A stretch of 64,000 nt of DNA from Candidatus Magasanikiibacteriota bacterium. GTDB taxonomy: Bacteria > Patescibacteriota > Patescibacteriia > Magasanikbacterales > UBA922. Made by a program: the position numbers and the translations under genes. Each line of letters starts with the position of its first letter. Position 1 is the stretch's first letter. The stretch lies in NCBI GenBank assembly GCA_003518365.1, contig DOYU01000022.1, positions 29,502-93,501 on the forward strand, written 5' to 3'. Shown here piece after piece: positions 50,798-59,081 of this stretch. The notes beneath the pieces were generated by a model that saw nothing but the letters and a program-made list of their open reading frames with translations, did no database searches and was not told the DNA's origin.

Positions 50798-50872
50798 TGG
50801 TGCTCCCGCTAAGAATCGAACTTAGATTTTTGGTTCCGCAAACCAATGTCCTATCCATTGAACGACGAGAGC
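50798..50872 (-). tRNA. tRNA-Arg (anticodon GCG)
   Basis: Cloverleaf: acceptor GCTCTCG/CGGGAGC, D stem GTTC/GGAC, anticodon stem TTGGT/ACCAA with loop TTGCGGA, T stem CTAAG/CTTAG with TTCGATT, discriminator A and encoded CCA. Anticodon GCG reads CGC and, by wobble, CGU. Most bacteria use ACG changed to ICG for these codons. Confidence 0.9.
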
Positions 50873-50942
50873 CTTATGCGAAACGAGTATAGTCGAAATA
50901 TGCCTATTCGTCAATACCGAGCTCTTTTGCTAGAATAGACAC

Positions 50943-53090
50943 ATGCATCTCGATACCTCAGTTATTCATCTCAATAAGGTAGGGGAGGCGCTTGAGAAGC
51001 GTCTGCTTCGGCTTGGGATAAAAACGGCGCACGATCTGTTATTTCATTTTCCGTTTCGCTATGAAGATTTTAGCCAGGTGTCTGGGATTACACAACTGCA
51101 GAACGGACAGGAAACAACGATTGAAGGAACAGTCGAGCTGATTGCAAATAAACGTAGTCCACGAAAGTGGACGATGATCACAGAAGCGGTAGTAAGCGAT
51201 GGGACAGCGCAGATGCGTGTTGTGTGGTTTGGTCAGCCATTTATTGCAAAAAGTTTACATGTAGGGGACAGGGTGTTTCTGTCTGGAAAAGTGAAGGATG
51301 ATATGTTTGGGTTACAGATGGTGTCGCCGAGCTACGAAAAAATCAGAAATCAGGCGTCAGTAACCAGTAACCTAGACACTTTGAATACTGCAAGAATCGT
51401 GCCAATGTATTCACTTACAACAGGGCTCACACAAAAACAATTGCGGATGTTGATAAAGCAAGTATTACCCGTTGCCAAAGAACTTTCAGAATGGCTGCCT
51501 GAAGATATCCGCGACAGAGCAGACGTCATGCCACTGCATGAGGCGCTTGCGCATATCCATTTTCCAGAAGACCTGGATAGTTTGAAACATGCCGAGCGTC
51601 GATTGAAATTTGATGAATTATTTTTATTGCAGCTCAGAGCTGAGATGATTCGCCAAGAAGTGAAGCAAGAAACTGCATCAGAAATTCCATTTGCTGAAGA
51701 AACGATCAAGGCGTTTGTGGCTGCATTGCCGTTTGCTCTCACGAAAGCACAAAAGATTGCGGCGTGGGAGATCTTGAAAGATATAGAAAAAAAAGAACCC
51801 ATGAATCGATTGCTTGAAGGAGATGTAGGATCAGGGAAAACCGTTGTGGCTGCGATGGCGACGCTCGATGCTGTTCATGCTGGGTTTCAAGTAGCGATCA
51901 TGGCGCCGACGGAGATTTTGGCGAAGCAACATTTTCAATCATTTCAGACGTTGCTTCCCAATGCAAAGATATTGCTTATAACATCGTCAGAAATTAGAAA
52001 TTTGAAATTAGAAATTGGTGAAGAATCAAAGAAAAAGCGGAGAGATCAAGCCATTGCATGTATGAAAAGTGGGGAAGCGCAGATTGTGATTGGGACGCAT
52101 GCATTGCTGACAGACGATGTCTTATTTAAAAATCTCGGTTTGGTCATCGTTGACGAACAACATCGCTTTGGTGTGGCGCAGCGGAAAACAATTCGAGAAA
52201 AGTCTGGTAATCCAAATACCATGCCGCATTTTCTTTCTATGACTGCGACACCGATTCCACGTTCGTTTGCATTGACATTGTACGGCGATTTGGATTTGTC
52301 TATTATCAATGAAATGCCAGTGGGGAGGAAACCTGTGAAGACTACGGTTGTCGATCCACACGCACGGTCTGCTGCGTATGATGTTATTCGGGATGAGGTG
52401 AAGGCGGGGAGGCAGGTGTTTGTAATTTGTCCGTTGATTGAGGAAAAAAAAGATGAAGGGACAGGTTCCTCCACTTCGGCGGACAGGCGTGACCTGTCAG
52501 TACAGACGTCTGGTTCAGAAAAAAAATCTGTATTAGCAGAGTATGAAAAACTTTCAACAAAAATATTTCCTAATCTTCGCGTTGCATATATTCATGGAAA
52601 AATGAAATCTGTAGAGAAAGATGCTGTGATGAACAAATTTGCTACTGGCGAGATCGATATTCTTGTTTCAACCTCAGTCGTTGAGGTCGGTGTAAATATT
52701 CCAAACGCGAGTGTGATGATGATAGAAGGAGCTGAAAATTTTGGGCTTGCACAGCTTCACCAGTTTCGTGGACGTGTGGGGCGAAGTGAATATCAGTCAT
52801 ATTGTTTTTTGTTTACTGATAGTGATAGTCAGCGAGTGGCAGAGCGACTGAAATTTTTTTCAAGCACGACGAACGGATTCAAAGTCGCTGAGTATGATCT
52901 CGAGATGCGTGGGCCGGGAGAAGTGTATGGGAAGATGCAGAGTGGTATGGGAGAGTTGAAGTTTGCGACGATGCAAGATGGCGAGCTTATCAAGCTTGCA
53001 CGAGAGGTTGCACGTGGTATTGATTTTGAGAAATATAGTACGCTAAAAGAAAGGGTGGAGGAGTGGGAGCGGGGGATTCATCTGGAATAA
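50943..53090 (+). CDS. recG: ATP-dependent DNA helicase RecG
   Basis: RecG reverses and processes stalled forks. 715 aa. Wedge OB domain (about 55-140: TTIEGTVELIANKRSPRKWT), Walker A in LEGDVGSGKTVVA, DEQH box in VDEQHRFGV, TATPIPRSFALTLYGDLD, and motif VI GRVGRSEYQSYCFLF; the C-terminal MRGPGEVYG is typical. At about residues 505-520 an unusual Ser/Thr/Asp-rich insert is encoded by a palindrome (52460-52498). C precedes ATG. Confidence 0.96.
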   Translation: MHLDTSVIHLNKVGEALEKRLLRLGIKTAHDLLFHFPFRYEDFSQVSGITQLQNGQETTIEGTVELIANKRSPRKWTMITEAVVSDGTAQMRVVWFGQPFIAKSLHVGDRVFLSGKVKDDMFGLQMVSPSYEKIRNQASVTSNLDTLNTARIVPMYSLTTGLTQKQLRMLIKQVLPVAKELSEWLPEDIRDRADVMPLHEALAHIHFPEDLDSLKHAERRLKFDELFLLQLRAEMIRQEVKQETASEIPFAEETIKAFVAALPFALTKAQKIAAWEILKDIEKKEPMNRLLEGDVGSGKTVVAAMATLDAVHAGFQVAIMAPTEILAKQHFQSFQTLLPNAKILLITSSEIRNLKLEIGEESKKKRRDQAIACMKSGEAQIVIGTHALLTDDVLFKNLGLVIVDEQHRFGVAQRKTIREKSGNPNTMPHFLSMTATPIPRSFALTLYGDLDLSIINEMPVGRKPVKTTVVDPHARSAAYDVIRDEVKAGRQVFVICPLIEEKKDEGTGSSTSADRRDLSVQTSGSEKKSVLAEYEKLSTKIFPNLRVAYIHGKMKSVEKDAVMNKFATGEIDILVSTSVVEVGVNIPNASVMMIEGAENFGLAQLHQFRGRVGRSEYQSYCFLFTDSDSQRVAERLKFFSSTTNGFKVAEYDLEMRGPGEVYGKMQSGMGELKFATMQDGELIKLAREVARGIDFEKYSTLKERVEEWERGIHLE
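52460..52498. repeat. Palindromic insert inside recG
   Basis: GACAGGT (52460-52466) and ACCTGTC (52492-52498) form the ends and TCCTCC/GGCGGA the inner arms of a hairpin, in frame within recG. It resembles the palindromic elements inserted in frame in Rickettsia genes. GC content is higher than in the surrounding gene. Confidence 0.55.
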
Positions 53091-53171
53091 GGTTTCTGAG
53101 GTTGGTAAGGTTGTTGAGGTAGCTAAGGTTTCTAATGATTACGGGAAAGAATTTTGCTTTATACACATAAG

Positions 53172-53194
53172 ATGCTTTACAAAAAGCATTTTTT
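53172..53194 (+). terminator. Terminator of recG
   Basis: ATGCTTT (53172-53178), loop ACAA, AAAGCAT (53183-53189), then TTTTTT. It separates recG from the GC-rich gene that follows. Confidence 0.75.
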
Positions 53195-53285
53195 GGTGTA
53201 TTTTGGGCACATCGTTGTCGGCCTCATTCTATCCTTTGCCTAAGTGGGCGTTGGAAAGAAGAGGCAAACGCATCAAGGGAACACC

Positions 53286-53507
53286 ATGCATTGTGTCAAG
53301 AAGGTCGGTTCCGAGTATGTTCAAGCCGACTTCCACCTGGCCACCCGCGGGAATCACCGGCGCATCCTGGTGCCGGTCCGTCCTCTCAGGGAAGGAGATC
53401 CCCTCCCCAAGGGAGTGTCCTCGATGATGGATCTCGGTAGGCTCTGTGCCACTGAGCGAGAGCTGAAGGCCGCCCGCGTCGCTGCGGGAGTGCCGCACCG
53501 CGGCTAG
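53286..53507 (+). CDS. Small GC-rich protein (cassette gene 4)
   Basis: 73 aa, not recognised. Charged, basic and soluble; likely beta in the first part (VQADFHLATRGNHRRILVPV) and helical at the end (ATERELKAARVAAGV). Hand count gives 142 G+C of 222 bases (64%), against an AT-rich surrounding. AAGGGA (53275-53280) lies 5 bases before ATG as ribosome-binding site; the -1 base is C. The leader from the recG terminator to ATG is about 90 nt; no clear promoter was found. A private GC-rich terminator follows. Confidence 0.65.
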   Translation: MHCVKKVGSEYVQADFHLATRGNHRRILVPVRPLREGDPLPKGVSSMMDLGRLCATERELKAARVAAGVPHRG

Positions 53508-53532
53508 CACTTCATCGCCGTCCACGTGGCAA

Positions 53533-53568
53533 GGAGAGGGCTGCGTGTACTCATCCGCGGCCCTCTCC
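53533..53568 (+). terminator. Terminator of cassette gene 4
   Basis: GGAGAGGGC (53533-53541) and GCCCTCTCC (53560-53568) form a 9-bp stem with an 18-base loop. The T tail is poor (TCTGAGAATTG). Confidence 0.6.
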
Positions 53569-53582
53569 TCTGAGAATTGCAT

Positions 53583-53673
53583 TTGTACCCAACCACTCGC
53601 ACCTCACTGTGATTTGAACTCAAAACGTTCAAGTCAGAGCAAGGTAGCTCATATCGAGTGGTTGTCTCTACAA
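53583..53673. ncRNA. Candidate four-way-junction RNA
   Basis: A closing stem (TTGTA/TACAA and, after an internal loop, AACCACTCG/CGAGTGGTT) encloses three hairpins: CAC/GTG, ATTTGAAC/GTTCAAGT with a seven-base loop, and GAGC/GCTC. The core is about 75 nt, like a tRNA, but the T-arm and D-arm consensus is missing on both strands. A terminator follows on the plus strand. It is a predicted structure only, and no promoter was identified. Confidence 0.35.
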
Positions 53674-53675
53674 TT

Positions 53676-53708
53676 AAAAACACTCCGTGTAAGCGGGGTG
53701 TTTTTTTT
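53676..53708 (+). terminator. Intrinsic terminator
   Basis: An A-rich arm and CACTCCG (53681-53687) pair with CGGGGTG (53694-53700), followed by eight T. It lies directly after the four-way-junction structure and far from any plus-strand gene end, supporting transcription of that element. Confidence 0.8.
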
Positions 53709-53731
53709 CGTGCTGGGTTTTTCTTGCTGCG

Positions 53732-53808
53732 GCAACCCTACCTTCTGTCCTCCTTCCCTTATAAAATATTCCTTCCCCTTTTTAAGGGGAGGGCTAGGGT
53801 AGGGTTGC
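53732..53808. repeat. Palindromic intergenic repeat, copy 2
   Basis: Starts GCAACCCTACC and ends TAGGGTTGC, with inner CTTCCCTTATAAAA and CCTTTTTAAGGGGAGGG. It shares ends and inner arms with 1965-2063 but is 22 bases shorter in the middle. It is 15 bases past the radA stop, so it probably also ends radA transcription. Confidence 0.8.
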
Positions 53809-53822
53809 GTGGCTAACAGTCA

Positions 53823-55181
53823 TTACGTCTTTGCAATCAATTCTTCTATATTTTTTACTTGCACTGTTTTTACACCATCAATGATTGGTACGGCTTTACT
53901 CGCTGCGGTGATGACGCGTGTCATGCCAAGCTGGGCTGCTTCTTTTATTCTTTTTTCGAGAAAACGTACGGATCGGACTTCACCGCCAAGACCGACTTCT
54001 CCAAACACGACCAAATCTTTGCCACCGGATTTTTCTTTGAAACTACTTGCGATGGCAAGGCAGACTGCAAGATCTACCGATGGTTCTGTTGCTTTTACAC
54101 CGCCGACAACATTGAGATGAATGTCGTACTGTCCGAGATCTAGGCCTGCCCGTTTTTGTAGCACGGCGACGAGGACGTGGAGGCGATTGATATCAAAGCC
54201 ACTTGCTTTTCGTACTGGATATCCAAAACTTGTTTTGTTTACCAGTGCCTGGATTTCTACGAGGAGTGGGCGCGTGCCTTCCATGAGGCAGGTGATAATA
54301 CTGCCAGGCATGTCGTCACCTCGTTCTGCGAGAAAGGCGGCGGATGGATTTGCTACACCAAAAAGACCATCGCTTTTCATTTCAAAAATACCAACTTCGT
54401 CTGTGGATCCAAATCTATTTTTGACAGCGCGAAGAATTCTGTATACATGATATCTATCTCCTTCGAGGTATAGGACGGTGTCGACAAGATGTTCCAGTGT
54501 TTTGGGGCCGGCCACCGTGCCGTCTTTTGTGACATGTCCGATAAGGACGACTGGCACGCCGCTCGACTTTGCAGCGTCGAGGAGTGTTACGGTGCAGGCA
54601 CGAATTTGGGACACACTTCCTGATTCTCCTGTCGCGTCCGCATTCCACATGGTTTGCATGGAGTCGACGATTACTAACTGTGGTTTGAGTTTTTTAATTG
54701 TACTAGAAATAACATCAATGTTTGTCTCATTCGAGAGGGAAAGAGACGCATGGCTATGCGTCTTTACGTCGTTCATGTTTAGTCTATCGGCTCTTAGTTT
54801 GATTTGTTCGACGGATTCTTCTCCGGAGAAGTAGAGTGTGTTTGGGATGCTGGCAGCGAGCTGGAGAGACAGTGTGGATTTCCCAATGCCAGGTTCACCG
54901 CCAAGCAGTGTGAGGCTTCCCGGGACAATGCCACCGCCGAGGACACGGTCAAGTTCGCTGATATGTGTTTGTGCTCTGACGATGTTTTTCCCTGCGATAT
55001 CTTTCAATGATGTTGTCTTTGCAACAGGGAGATCTTGAAGATTTTTTGATTTGTTATTTTCTTGTGTTATTGCCTTCTCAAGCGTACCCCATTTGCCACA
55101 TTCAAGACACCTGCCGTTCCATTTTGTAAACTGGGCGTCGCAGTTTGTACAAGAAAAAATAGTTGTGTTTTTTTCAGCCAT
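53823..55181 (-). CDS. radA: DNA repair protein RadA (Sms)
   Basis: DnaB-like branch-migration helicase used in recombination and transformation. 452 aa. N-terminal zinc finger CTNC...CLEC, the RecA-like P-loop GGEPGIGKSTLSLQLA, the KNRFGSTDE motif unique to RadA, and the C-terminal Lon-protease-like domain (HLNVVGGVKATEPSVDLAVC), where the catalytic Ser/Lys are not expected to be active. T precedes ATG. Confidence 0.97.
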   Translation of the reverse strand: MAEKNTTIFSCTNCDAQFTKWNGRCLECGKWGTLEKAITQENNKSKNLQDLPVAKTTSLKDIAGKNIVRAQTHISELDRVLGGGIVPGSLTLLGGEPGIGKSTLSLQLAASIPNTLYFSGEESVEQIKLRADRLNMNDVKTHSHASLSLSNETNIDVISSTIKKLKPQLVIVDSMQTMWNADATGESGSVSQIRACTVTLLDAAKSSGVPVVLIGHVTKDGTVAGPKTLEHLVDTVLYLEGDRYHVYRILRAVKNRFGSTDEVGIFEMKSDGLFGVANPSAAFLAERGDDMPGSIITCLMEGTRPLLVEIQALVNKTSFGYPVRKASGFDINRLHVLVAVLQKRAGLDLGQYDIHLNVVGGVKATEPSVDLAVCLAIASSFKEKSGGKDLVVFGEVGLGGEVRSVRFLEKRIKEAAQLGMTRVITAASKAVPIIDGVKTVQVKNIEELIAKT

Positions 55182-55285
55182 AGAAGAAACGATATCTCAC
55201 GAGTGGAGGAATGACTATTTATTTTTGGTGCTGGGCGTTGCCGTTTGTAGAAGAAGCTAGAGGATAGGCATATGCCCTATCTGCT

Positions 55286-57181
55286 TCACTCCTCTTCAAC
55301 AGATTGACTTGATACATTTGGGCATGTGGATTCTTGCCACATCACGGCATTCACTCTGTTAAAGCAATCTTTATTTGTTTCGGACTCTATATATTCTGTT
55401 TTCCCAGTATCATTTGATATTTCACAACATCCTTTTGCATTATCTGCTTTTTTTAGTGAGTAATCTTGTTGAGCAAGTTGTGTTGCAATTTTTTCTGACC
55501 ATTGCTTATTTTTGCATCCATGAACAGTAGAGTCTAATCCTATTTTACTATAATCAAAATTCCGTGCATCTGCTCTGTTATTATCCACTTGGCAATGATT
55601 CAAAATACTTCCATCCGTTCGCGAGATGCTCGTCATAGGAACTACTTTTGAAATAATTTTATTTATAGCATCATATTGTTCTTGGGTATATGTGCATTTC
55701 GCACTACAGGTGGCATCTCTTACACATGCCGTTCCTGTGCTACATTCATCTGCAATGCTCAGATCTATGCCAATAGAAAATGGATTTATGGTGCCTGCAT
55801 GATACGCTCTCCTGCGTATGTCTACGGCTTCAATAATGGTCCCATCTCGTTTTACCACAAAATGCGTTGAGAGTTGTCTCGATTTTAGTGTATTTACGGT
55901 TGCATCGATTCCATTGACGAGTTTATCTCGACTACCTTCATGAAGAATAATATATCGGACACTTTTGAGGGAACGATTGCCACAGGAAAATGCATCAAGT
56001 GCATCGAACTGTGCTATGCCAAGTCCTAAACTTTGAGATGCAGGTTTTCTCCCTACACATGGTGTAGAGACTGTTGATGCCGTTTCTTCTTCTGCACTGT
56101 GCTCTGAGAGAGGGATGCTTTGGACTATCATGACACGCAGATTTCTAAAATTTACCAATTCTGGGTTGATAAGGTAGAGTAACGCATAGGATGTTGTGGC
56201 AATAAAGAGACCAATGATTGCCTGTGTGATATGTTTTTTGGCAGTAGTAATTTTGTCACTCTGTCCTGATGATGCAATCCATAAGAGACCTGCATACATA
56301 ATCATGACTACGGAGGCAACCCCAATTGCTATGATACCGTACTTGTATATTGAAGCTATATATTCTCCTAAATAGGGGAAATACACATACGTTGCTCCTC
56401 TTTCGTCTGTTGTTCGTTTCAGTTTGCTAGGATTTGTGAAGGATACCCCCGGGATAGTAATTTTGAGACTGGGTGCTTGAATGAGTTTATTCAATGCGGC
56501 TGCATTGAGCTGGATCGCGGCTGAAGTGTCTGTAAGAATATCGAGGCCGCAGCTTTCCGTGACTGGTCCGGGAAATTTTGAGTTGACTTGGTTATCATAT
56601 TGACAATAGTTTAGATTACCTGATCCACAAGTTCCATCGTTACATTCCCATTTGGTAGGATCTTGCCCCGGTGTCCCATATGCTTGTGAACAATCTTCCT
56701 TACCAGTCGATCCGACTGCTGCCGCACTACACACACAATAATTTCTTTGGTCGATAGCGCTTTTTTCACAAACATCCGTGCTGCAATCGTTATCATCAGT
56801 ACATATTTGTCCAATAGAGAGTTTGGTCTGCTGCTCGGCTGCCTCATCATTGTATTGGCAGTAATTTAAGTTGCCTGTTGTAATTTTTCCATCATTACAT
56901 TCCCATTTGGTAGGATCTTGTCCCGGTGTCCCATATGCTTGAGCACATTCTTGGTCACCTGTCGACCCGATTGCTGCCGCACTACACACACAATATTTTT
57001 TTCCATCGAGATAATTTTCCTCACAAACATCAGTACTGCAATTATCATTATCAGTACATATCTGTCCAATAGGAAGTTTTGCCGGCTCTGCTTGTCCGTA
57101 TGCTATGTGAGGCAAGGAAAAGAGTCCCAAAAGGAATGGAAAAACAAATAAACATGTTGATACATATATTCTGCGTTTCAT
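55286..57181 (-). CDS. Exported Cys-repeat protein with pilin-like membrane pair and C-terminal amidase domain
   Basis: 631 aa. Signal peptide (about 1-29), then two near-identical Cys-rich units of about 85 residues (KLPIGQICTDNDNCSTDVCE and KLSIGQICTDDNDCSTDVCE), a beta region, and a two-helix segment (about 280-345: YGIIAIGVASVVMIMYAGLLW and HITQAIIGLFIATTSYALLY) like a VirB2/T4SS pilin. The C-terminus is an Amidase_2/PGRP-type domain (VRYIILHEGSRD, STHFVVKRDGTIIEAVDIRR, YHAGTINPFSIGIDLS, NHCQVD). It overlaps the DsbA-like gene by 4 bases. Confidence 0.75.
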   Translation of the reverse strand: MKRRIYVSTCLFVFPFLLGLFSLPHIAYGQAEPAKLPIGQICTDNDNCSTDVCEENYLDGKKYCVCSAAAIGSTGDQECAQAYGTPGQDPTKWECNDGKITTGNLNYCQYNDEAAEQQTKLSIGQICTDDNDCSTDVCEKSAIDQRNYCVCSAAAVGSTGKEDCSQAYGTPGQDPTKWECNDGTCGSGNLNYCQYDNQVNSKFPGPVTESCGLDILTDTSAAIQLNAAALNKLIQAPSLKITIPGVSFTNPSKLKRTTDERGATYVYFPYLGEYIASIYKYGIIAIGVASVVMIMYAGLLWIASSGQSDKITTAKKHITQAIIGLFIATTSYALLYLINPELVNFRNLRVMIVQSIPLSEHSAEEETASTVSTPCVGRKPASQSLGLGIAQFDALDAFSCGNRSLKSVRYIILHEGSRDKLVNGIDATVNTLKSRQLSTHFVVKRDGTIIEAVDIRRRAYHAGTINPFSIGIDLSIADECSTGTACVRDATCSAKCTYTQEQYDAINKIISKVVPMTSISRTDGSILNHCQVDNNRADARNFDYSKIGLDSTVHGCKNKQWSEKIATQLAQQDYSLKKADNAKGCCEISNDTGKTEYIESETNKDCFNRVNAVMWQESTCPNVSSQSVEEE

Positions 57182-57822
57182 AGACCAAGCACTATTTCCC
57201 ATTCAGCAACAGAATTCGGTGTTGCGATTTGGGTATTATCAACAAAAAATGTTGGGACACTCTGCACATGAAGAATTGTTGCCAATGATTGAATTGTATC
57301 AATATATGCAAGACCATCATTTGAATCAAGACATGCTGATAGTTTTTCTTGATCTAACTCGATTTCATTTGAGATGGTGACTAATGTTGTTGGTGTGAGA
57401 TTTGTATTATTTACAAATGCATACTCTTTAAATACTTCAAATTTTCCTTGTTTGTGTGCACAAAATGCATATTCATGGGCGACTTCACTCGGATATGGAT
57501 AGGGGATAACGGGAAGACCTTTCCATATAATTTTGACTTTGCCTGGATGTTGTTGTTGAACCTGTTTCAAAAAGGTATCTTGTATTTTACATCCTGCACA
57601 GGCAAGATCTTCAAACACGACGATTGTTTTTGGGGAAGAAGGAGAGCCTATGATTGGATCATCAGGTAATATTGGTATCAAATCAAGTGATTCATTCTGT
57701 TGAGATTGAATTTTTCGTGACTGAGATAAGGAATTGTATTGCCATATGCGTATCATGAAAATTCCGGCAACAAGAAAAATTGCCGGTATCATGATAAAAA
57801 ATATGTGTCTCGGTTTTATCAT
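57178..57822 (-). CDS. Membrane-anchored DsbA/DsbG-type thiol-disulfide oxidoreductase
   Basis: 214 aa. A signal anchor (residues 7-25) precedes a thioredoxin-like domain with CAGC active site (VVFEDLACAGCKIQDTFLKQ), an inserted helical part containing FCAHKQGKFEVFKEYAF, and a cis-Pro loop VQSVPTFFVDN, as in DsbA-type Thioredoxin_4 proteins. It is coupled by ATGA overlap to a Cys-rich exported protein, which would be a natural substrate. Confidence 0.88.
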   Translation of the reverse strand: MIKPRHIFFIMIPAIFLVAGIFMIRIWQYNSLSQSRKIQSQQNESLDLIPILPDDPIIGSPSSPKTIVVFEDLACAGCKIQDTFLKQVQQQHPGKVKIIWKGLPVIPYPYPSEVAHEYAFCAHKQGKFEVFKEYAFVNNTNLTPTTLVTISNEIELDQEKLSACLDSNDGLAYIDTIQSLATILHVQSVPTFFVDNTQIATPNSVAEWEIVLGL

Positions 57823-57833
57823 AGAAGGTGTGT

Positions 57834-59069
57834 TTAGAGCGGTATTTGGAAAAGACCTGTTTGATTTTTATCTGTAAAGTACAGGGTGCGCCCGCTGTCT
57901 CCCAAAAACATGCTATCAACTGTGTGGACACCATCTGTTTGTATTTGTTGTTTCAAACCTGTTTGTGTGTCGATTCGAATAATATCGTCAGGAGCCGCAT
58001 CTGCGAGTGCCGGTACAAAACCACTTCCTTTTTCTAGGATTCTGGGTACCCCACAATAGACATATCTGTCGTCGGCAAATGCGCATTTGTCTGCCCATGT
58101 ATTTACATTGAGTAGCTTTCTTCCAGAACCAATGGTATCTCCTGACGCATTTACCACCCACAATTGTGGCTGGTACTCACTTTGTGCACTATACACGCTG
58201 TGTAACAATTTTTCTCCATTTGGAGACCATGTGGAACGCAAATCTCTCCCCTCAACAATAACAGATTTAAAATTTTCACCATATTGACCGAGAAGTAAGA
58301 CTTCTTGTCTATCAGAACCAAGTGATTCTCCTGTCCTTGAAAGCGCAATAACACTATTATTTGGAGACCAATCGACAATTACTTTTGCAGCATTTTGTCC
58401 GAGGGGTTCAATAGGAGTCACATTGGTTCCTTTTGGATCAGAAACAACAAGCCATTGATTTTCTTCAGAAAATCCAATACTTTTTGCGGCAATTTTGTCT
58501 CCGGTTTGTTCAAAACTAAAAGATTCCCAGTGTTGGGGAAGGGTCACTTGTTCTTTTGTATCAAAATTATAATAAATATTTGCACCATCAGGATATTCGA
58601 TAATTGCTTCATTCCGTTTTGGTGACCAATCTACTGAAGATACGTTGAAGAATGTGGTATCTGCCAATGCGTCTACTGCTCCTGTCGCCGTTACATGATA
58701 AAATTTTCCATCTGCCTGATTATAAAATTTTACTCCACCGTTTGATGCTGAACTTGCATTACTGATCGGCTGTTCGACGAGTTGATTGACGAGTGGTGAA
58801 CTTCCTGTGCTGTCAGTTGTTCCTTGTGCTCCCGATGTGTCAGGCACCTCGTTGCTGGATGGTAATCTGTCTGAAGGAGTACCTACGGTACTTGTTCCTG
58901 TACCTTGACCTGCTGTAGGGAATTGACTTCCTGTAGGTGTTTCTGTCGTTGTTGTTGATTGGGGATTGTTGAAGCCTTGTTGTGTAAAAAAAACGACATA
59001 GATAGCATATCCGAGGCCAATAACTACCAGGATAAATCCAATGATTAACATGATGCGTTTGAGATGCAT
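57834..59069 (-). CDS. Membrane-anchored beta-propeller (TolB/WD40-like) protein
   Basis: 411 aa. One N-terminal helix (residues 6-28), a Thr/Ser/Gly/Pro-rich linker (about 30-105), and repeated blades with SVDWSPKRNEAIIEYPDG, VIVDWSPNNSVIALSRTG, RSTWSPNGEKLLHSVYS, SGRTLYFTDKNQTG. The recurrent W-S-P-N/K-G signature fits TolB-like propellers. Extracytoplasmic, perhaps a scaffold or sensor. It is 11 bases from its downstream partner in an operon of five. Confidence 0.82.
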   Translation of the reverse strand: MHLKRIMLIIGFILVVIGLGYAIYVVFFTQQGFNNPQSTTTTETPTGSQFPTAGQGTGTSTVGTPSDRLPSSNEVPDTSGAQGTTDSTGSSPLVNQLVEQPISNASSASNGGVKFYNQADGKFYHVTATGAVDALADTTFFNVSSVDWSPKRNEAIIEYPDGANIYYNFDTKEQVTLPQHWESFSFEQTGDKIAAKSIGFSEENQWLVVSDPKGTNVTPIEPLGQNAAKVIVDWSPNNSVIALSRTGESLGSDRQEVLLLGQYGENFKSVIVEGRDLRSTWSPNGEKLLHSVYSAQSEYQPQLWVVNASGDTIGSGRKLLNVNTWADKCAFADDRYVYCGVPRILEKGSGFVPALADAAPDDIIRIDTQTGLKQQIQTDGVHTVDSMFLGDSGRTLYFTDKNQTGLFQIPL

Positions 59070-59081
59070 AGTATCAAGAAA

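Noticed and set aside
53590..53664. Functional tRNA in the four-way-junction element
   Set aside because: The cloverleaf lacks the T-loop and D-loop consensus on both strands and the arm spacing is wrong.
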